A stretch of 37,511 nt of DNA from Mycobacterium sp. 1164985.4 (GTDB lineage: Bacteria > Actinomycetota > Actinomycetes > Mycobacteriales > Mycobacteriaceae): NCBI RefSeq assembly GCF_001668575.1, contig NZ_LZMD01000110.1, positions 1 through 37,511 on the forward strand, read 5' to 3'. The notes under the pieces were generated by a model, which saw only the letters and a list, made by a program, of their open reading frames with translations, had not been told where the DNA came from and did no database searches. Of this stretch, positions 33,750-37,511 are shown piece by piece. The translations under genes were made by a program, and so were the position numbers. The first letter of the stretch is position 1. The number at the start of each line of letters is the position of its first letter.

Positions 33750-35384
33750 TTAGTTACCTGAGCGAGAATCGGAGCCTGTCGACGACGCATCTGATGACGA
33801 TCGCGAGTCCTCGCCCGCGTCCTCTGCGTCGGCCTCGTTGCCAGCGGTGTCAGGCCGAGTCATCCCGACACCCCCCTCGTCAACGCGGGACGGCTCGACC
33901 CGCAAGGAGCCCCGCACCTGACGTCTTACCGGCTCGGCCCGCAATGGATTCCGCACTTGTGGCTTGACCGGCTCGGCCCGTGATGAATCCCGCACGCGAG
34001 GTTTAACCGGCTGGGATGCCTCGTTTCGCTGTTGGGAGTCGGTCGCAGAAGGCTCGCTCATTACCGATGCCGGCCGATCGCCCACCGGTTCTGCCGGAGC
34101 ATCCTGCATGGATGTGTCAACCCGTTCGGTCGCTGTCATTGCCGCCGTGGTTGCCGTGTCGACTTCTGCGGTGGACCGGACCTCGGCTTGGGGTGGCGCA
34201 TTCTGCGGTTCATCAGCAGTGGATACAAGCGCGACGGGTGCGGGGGAGATCGGCGGCGGTGAGACGAGGGCGGTGGCGTTGTGGATGCCCTCGGTCGCAG
34301 CAGTGACGAGATCGGTGGCTACCTTCGCGGGATCGAGCTGCGGGATCAGTCGCGCCGGGGTGGGCTCCCACGGTTTGATGCTGCGGTCGTACCCCAGCTC
34401 GACGATCTCGCGGACGAACGGCTCGAACACGTCGATGACTGGCTCCGGAACACCGGCGATGCGCAGCGGCTCAAATAGCGGCAGGTTCTCAGACCGGAAG
34501 AAGTAGTAGCTGGTGTCACCGTGCTTGCCGACGAACGCCGGGGAGTTGATCTCTGGGTCCTCGGGGAGGCTGACCTCGCCGAGGTAGAGGTGCACGAAGA
34601 TCAACCCGAACAGCGCGTTCACGTCCGACACGACGTTGATCGGGTACAGCGGAAAATCGGTGAACCCGTCGTATTGCCGAAAGATCTCTACGGTTTCGAA
34701 CGGGGTGTCGCTCGGTGCCGGGCCGCTGAATGAGAAGTCGAGAATCGGAATGTACAGCCCGTCGAACCGCGACAACAAGCCACCGTTGGGTAGGTTCGGA
34801 TCACCGGCCAGCACGAAGTCGATGTCAGGCGGGTTGGGGTCGCCCGCGTACTTCTCCGCGAGCCGTCCCTTGACGACGTTCGCTACGCCCGCGCCCTGCG
34901 AGATGCCGGTGACGATGATCGGTTCCCCGGGATGGTCGGCCAGTTGCTGGGCAATGCGGGCCTCCAGGATGTCGGCACCTTTCCGGATCGACTGGTCGGC
35001 GGTGAGGTCGAACAAGCCCGAGAGTTTCCACAGCGGCATCCCGTCCGGGAACTGAGCGGCGATGAGCTTGGGCGAGATGCGTGGGTCCACCGCCGCCAGA
35101 GCCGGGCCAATCACGCGGAACACGCCCGTGATTGGCCAGAACTCCTGCGGCGTCGTCACCGGAATGTACTCGATATCGAGGCCGGAATAGACCGGCGCAA
35201 CGTACTTGTCTTTGGTCCAGTCGATGATGAACTGGTTCGGCGTCGGAAAGCTGGTCGCGCCGAGGACCAGAGCCGTCGCGTCCGCGGACAGCTCCACCTC
35301 TGGCGTCCCTGCCGATGGTGACCCCCAGAAAACAGTCGCCACCAATAAGGCACTCGCGGTGGACGCCAATGCGTTGAACATCAT
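33750..35384 (-). CDS. secreted PE-PPE-domain serine hydrolase with repetitive C-terminal tail
   Basis: A 544-residue exported protein. Signal peptide: MMFNALASTASALLVATVFWGSPSAG. A PE-PPE (alpha/beta-hydrolase) domain spans about 33-300 with nucleophile Ser162 in GISQGAG; it starts ATALVLGATSFPTPNQFI and includes DFVLAGDPNLPNGG and LYPINVVSDVNALFGL. From about 360 the tail is Pro/Ala/Ser/Thr-rich, holds three 13-residue repeats (PVKPRVRDSSRAE type) and ends acidic and Ser-rich. No PE or PPE secretion domain is present; export is by signal peptide. ATG 35384 is preferred over 35390 because GAGGA then sits 6 nt upstream. PE-PPE domains are esterases or trehalose-ester synthases in some mycobacteria. 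The tail may attach to the cell wall. Confidence 0.88.
   Translation of the reverse strand: MMFNALASTASALLVATVFWGSPSAGTPEVELSADATALVLGATSFPTPNQFIIDWTKDKYVAPVYSGLDIEYIPVTTPQEFWPITGVFRVIGPALAAVDPRISPKLIAAQFPDGMPLWKLSGLFDLTADQSIRKGADILEARIAQQLADHPGEPIIVTGISQGAGVANVVKGRLAEKYAGDPNPPDIDFVLAGDPNLPNGGLLSRFDGLYIPILDFSFSGPAPSDTPFETVEIFRQYDGFTDFPLYPINVVSDVNALFGLIFVHLYLGEVSLPEDPEINSPAFVGKHGDTSYYFFRSENLPLFEPLRIAGVPEPVIDVFEPFVREIVELGYDRSIKPWEPTPARLIPQLDPAKVATDLVTAATEGIHNATALVSPPPISPAPVALVSTADEPQNAPPQAEVRSTAEVDTATTAAMTATERVDTSMQDAPAEPVGDRPASVMSEPSATDSQQRNEASQPVKPRVRDSSRAEPVKPQVRNPLRAEPVRRQVRGSLRVEPSRVDEGGVGMTRPDTAGNEADAEDAGEDSRSSSDASSTGSDSRSGN
33894..34010 (-). repeat. three tandem 39-bp units in the PE-PPE gene tail
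   Basis: Units at 34010-33972, 33971-33933 and 33932-33894 encode PVKPRVRDSSRAE, PVKPQVRNPLRAE and PVRRQVRGSLRVE. They are in phase with the reading frame and diverge at DNA level, so they are an old duplication and probably vary in copy number among strains. Confidence 0.85.
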
Positions 35385-35403
35385 TTTCATTCCTCGAATC
35401 GAG

Positions 35404-35429
35404 CGCCCCCGCCCTCCCTGGCGGGGGCG
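35404..35429. promoter_or_regulatory. perfect GC hairpin in the leader of the PE-PPE gene
   Basis: CGCCCCCGCC (35404-35413) and GGCGGGGGCG (35420-35429) form a perfect 10-bp, all-GC stem with a 6-nt loop. It ends 20 bp before the PE-PPE start at 35384, just upstream of its ribosome site. It could be a terminator/attenuator for a transcript arriving from upstream or a translational brake. No T-run follows. Confidence 0.6.
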
Positions 35430-35940
35430 ACTGAATACAAATTGCGGACCTTCTCCTTTCGGCGTCAGCGGGACCGGTTGTGGCAGCGGCTCGACTTCAG
35501 GCTCGCCGGTGATGCGCCTCGATCCAGCAATGTCAATAAACGGAACAAGCGCTTCGAACACCATGAAGACCGTGGCGGTGGCGGGCGAGTTTGGCCGCTG
35601 GGTGCATCGACGCAGCCGCAATGGCAGCCGCAGTGGCACTGACCACTGACCGCGTGGGGCGATGTCTCACGGCGTTTCCTTTCGTCATGTGGAGATCGAA
35701 GGTGTGCCTGAAGCCGATGCGCCCCTCGCTGAGCAGCAATTCGACGCGAGGCAATGATGGGAACTTAACGGAAATATTCTCATGTGTAAAGATATAGTTT
35801 CCAATTGTTTCATCCTCCGCCGGATTTCGCTCGGTAGTCACAGGAGAGGGCTGTCCCTTGGTGTGCTCGCCGATTCAGTCCGTGAGAGGGCAGTGGCGGT
35901 GGGACACTTGAGCTGCCACCAGCGGATAAGGGAGGCGGCG
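35430..35940. other. long leader/promoter region without a confident gene
   Basis: About 500 bp between the divergent PE-PPE gene and the 150-residue ORF. GC content drops visibly around 35755-35815 (runs such as GGAAATATTC and AAAGATATAG), which suggests promoters for one or both genes, but I cannot fix -35/-10 pairs. The only small ORF with a ribosome site is at 35533-35670 on the minus strand. Confidence 0.4.
35533..35670 (-). CDS. possible leader peptide or remnant with signal-like sequence (45 residues)
   Basis: GTG 35670 is preceded by AAAGGA at 6 nt spacing and opens MRHRPTRSVVSATAAAIAAASMHPAAKLA, which looks like a basic start plus hydrophobic signal segment, then RHRHGLHGVRSACSVY and a stop. 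The neighbouring frame continues in the direction of the PE-PPE gene (PATATVFMVFEALVPFIDIAG), so this might be the broken front of an older, longer exported protein or an upstream leader ORF. It is weakly supported. Confidence 0.3.
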   Translation of the reverse strand: MRHRPTRSVVSATAAAIAAASMHPAAKLARHRHGLHGVRSACSVY

Positions 35941-36393
35941 ATGACGACGGTGTTCGTGGTGACGGCGGGCAGCGGCGACACCTACCGCATCGAGCGGATC
36001 TACGATGATCGCGAAGAAGCGGATCGGTTCGTGCAGGACTACAACGGCATCGCCCCAGTCCAGTCTGTGCACGTGGAGGAATGGCAGACCGGTGCCCCCC
36101 CGAGTGCCTACGATGGCCCGTACTGGCGGGCGTCGTGGTGGGCGCGAGTCCCGGTGAGCAAGCGACGCGCTGAGCTGCGCCATACCCGTTCTGGCGAGCG
36201 CTTCGATGACTTCGATATCCGCCAAGAATGGTGGACAGGCGACGCCCTGCCCGATGCCAAGGTGGTGCGCCGCGAACTTGCGGGAATTCCGCGAGTAGAG
36301 GTGGCCGGGCTGTCAAAGGAGAAGGTGGAGGAACTGTTCTGGGACACGATTACACAGGTCAGGGCTGATCTGGCTGGAGTGCCACGGAAGTGA
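35941..36393 (+). CDS. hypothetical protein (150 residues)
   Basis: GGAGG 5 nt before ATG 35941 and ordinary codon use support a real gene. The protein starts TTVFVVTAGSGDTYRIERIYDDREEADRFVQDYNGIAPVQSVHVEEWQTGAP, an alpha/beta pattern like small domains that follow a ligand or act as phage and plasmid accessory proteins, then has a Trp/Arg-rich middle (YWRASWWARVPVSKRRAELRHTR, IRQEWWTGD) and a helical end (LSKEKVEELFWDTITQVRADLAG). It is soluble, without signal peptide. I do not recognise a characterised family. An Xre-like gene follows after 79 bp on the same strand. Confidence 0.75.
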   Translation: MTTVFVVTAGSGDTYRIERIYDDREEADRFVQDYNGIAPVQSVHVEEWQTGAPPSAYDGPYWRASWWARVPVSKRRAELRHTRSGERFDDFDIRQEWWTGDALPDAKVVRRELAGIPRVEVAGLSKEKVEELFWDTITQVRADLAGVPRK

Positions 36394-36472
36394 TTGCATC
36401 TTCTGCACGCAGAATGGAAACGATTGCGTGCAGCGACTCGACATAGTCGACGGGGGAGGTCATGATCTGGCC

Positions 36473-36937
36473 ATGGACCGACATCCCCTGGAACGGCTCG
36501 GCCACCACATAGTCAGTCGCCGTGTTGCGTTGGGCTACCGCACCCGCACCGACTTCGCGAGCAGTCTGCAATTTACCGTGCGCACCCTCGCCGACATCGA
36601 GAACGGCGTCCGCAGAGCCAGCCCCGGCACTTACGCCATGCTGGAAAACAAGCTGGGCTGGGCACCGGGCAGCATTGACACCATTCTCGCCGGAGGCGAA
36701 CCTAAAGACCTGGTGGTCAAGCTACGCCGCGAAAGCCCCGCGCCTCGACATCGTTCCTTCGCCACCGACGACGCCCTAGCCGGTGCCTCCACCGAAGAGT
36801 TGCTGCTGGAACTGCGAAGGCGAATCATCCGGCCTCGCGACAGACACCGCCAGACATGGGACCACTGGGATGGCCTCGATTCACGGGGTGACTGGGGAAG
36901 TATGACTTCGCGAGATGAATGGCCCGATGAGGTCTAA
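36473..36937 (+). CDS. Xre-like helix-turn-helix protein
   Basis: A 154-residue protein with an N-terminal lambda-repressor-type domain (LGHHIVSRRVALGYRTRTDFASSLQFTVRTLADIENGVRRASPGTYAMLENKLGWAPGSIDTILAGGEP, residues about 8-75), the form seen in mycobacteriophage- and prophage-related regulators. A charged linker (LRRESPAPRHRSF), a short helix (STEELLLELRRRII) and a Trp/Asp-rich end (HRQTWDHWDGLDSRGDWGS) follow. ATG 36473 is chosen; in-frame GTG 36428 would add 15 residues. GGGGGAGG lies about 13 nt upstream. An inverted repeat follows the gene at 36998. It may regulate the neighbouring 150-residue gene. Confidence 0.75.
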   Translation: MDRHPLERLGHHIVSRRVALGYRTRTDFASSLQFTVRTLADIENGVRRASPGTYAMLENKLGWAPGSIDTILAGGEPKDLVVKLRRESPAPRHRSFATDDALAGASTEELLLELRRRIIRPRDRHRQTWDHWDGLDSRGDWGSMTSRDEWPDEV

Positions 36938-37511
36938 CCGACAACGTTGCGCTTCGTCCGCTTTGCGACACGAATTTCGAGACTCTCGGACGCATCGTTT
37001 TGAGATAGGTCACCTCAAAATCGTGCGAGCGGTCTTTATCGACACCAAGATCTGACCTGCTCCTCGGCTTGAACTTCTGCCGCGTTCTCGGAGACGCGCT
37101 GTGCCCGCAACGGTGACCTGTGGCCGGACACCAGTGACGCGTCACGACACGATTGCTGCGGCTGAAGCCAGGGATACTCTTCGTGGACTGTAGTTTCCAG
37201 CAATGGCAGTACCGCATCGATCGACAGCACCCAGCGGCGCCTGCACCTCCCACGCGGTTGGTGCCAGCGCCGCCGCCAGCTGGTGACGTGATGCCGCCGT
37301 CTCTTCGATTGTGTACTACGCGAACTGTTCGGCAGCGCGTCGGCTGGTTCGGCACCGCTGGTGGTCGGCGAACCGCACCCGGATATCGCCGAGGACTAGA
37401 CGACGGGACAGCAACGGCGCCCCACAGGAGAGCTGTGTCGGCTCCGGTCGAATCTTGAGCAGTTTCTTCCGGGGTGGTTTCTAGGGGCGGTCGCAACACT
37501 TCTCTAGATTC
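36938..37511. other. 574 bp at window end with no convincing gene
   Basis: Open frames exist here (for example minus 36825-37499 and plus 37153-37458) but their products are Arg/Pro/Ser-rich low-complexity sequence without domain features, and none has a clear ribosome site. The only structured element seen is the inverted repeat at 36998-37020. The stretch may hold a decayed mobile element or a gene continuing beyond the window. Confidence 0.4.
36998..37020. promoter_or_regulatory. inverted repeat downstream of the Xre-like gene
   Basis: TTTTGAG (36998-37004) and CTCAAAA (37014-37020) are perfect 7-bp arms around a 9-nt spacer. The arms are AT-rich, unlike the GC-rich stems expected of a terminator here, so an operator for the Xre-like protein or a decayed site is as likely. 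It lies 61 bp after that gene. Confidence 0.4.

Noticed and set aside
35782..35940. N-terminal extension of the 150-residue hypothetical protein
   Set aside because: The extra residues look non-coding, and ATG 35941 has a strong GGAGG site.
36825..37499. A 224-codon minus-strand ORF at the window end
   Set aside because: It overlaps the Xre-like gene, is low complexity and shows no recognisable domain; a transposase remnant could not be supported.
1..37511. CRISPR arrays, tRNA or rRNA genes, and complete insertion sequences
   Set aside because: By eye I saw no regular repeat-spacer arrays, no convincing cloverleaf sequence and no intact transposase with terminal inverted repeats; a tool-based scan (tRNAscan-SE, ISfinder search) would be decisive.

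Overview
The window is high-GC actinobacterial DNA and almost certainly comes from a non-tuberculous Mycobacterium/Mycolicibacterium. Supporting signs are a mycofactocin-type SDR, several soluble P450s, Rv1174c/Rv0203-type hemophore-related proteins, a PE-PPE-domain protein, an IdeR box, and a yraN-comM-dprA-SIP block matching the order I recall for M. tuberculosis Rv2898c-Rv2895c.

Region 1 (about 1-18.0 kb) is a catabolic or biotransformation island. It holds a DapB-like amine dehydrogenase (5' partial), three cytochromes P450, four SDRs (one mycofactocin-type), an aldehyde dehydrogenase and two AveC/spirocyclase-like membrane proteins. It also has a NorD-like VWA plus NorQ/MoxR-like AAA+ chaperone pair and a periplasmic-binding-fold protein without a signal peptide, which carries an in-frame amber codon. 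Two TetR-type regulators belong to it: a double-TetR protein resembling Mce3R, and a single TetR divergent from the second AveC-like gene. A degenerate 20-bp dyad recurs upstream of the double TetR, in front of the VWA gene, before the AAA+ gene and before the binding-protein gene. It is a good candidate operator. Genes from 4855 to 16394 run on one strand, mostly overlapping or closely spaced, so they probably form one long operon. The enzymes suggest hydroxylation, alcohol oxidation and aldehyde oxidation of a hydrophobic substrate that I cannot name.

Region 2 (18.1-21.7 kb) has two small secreted proteins (one hemophore-related), a HAD phosphatase, a class III CoA-transferase-fold protein and a TesB thioesterase translationally coupled to it. 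It ends in a strong hairpin.

Region 3 (21.8-28.5 kb) is an iron locus. A leftward, translationally coupled operon encodes an FbpA-like lipoprotein, an FbpB-like permease, an FbpC-like ATPase and an unusual fusion of adenylation domain, carrier domain and integral-membrane acyltransferase. An IdeR-type box lies upstream of the lipoprotein gene. A hemophore-related protein is divergent.

Region 4 (28.5-33.5 kb) is core genome: DUF1206 protein, YraN, ComM/YifB, DprA and a siderophore-interacting flavoprotein.

Region 5 (33.5-37.5 kb) is less compact and looks accessory. It has a secreted PE-PPE-domain hydrolase with a repetitive tail, an unrecognised 150-residue protein, an Xre-like regulator and two stretches of over 500 bp without a convincing gene.
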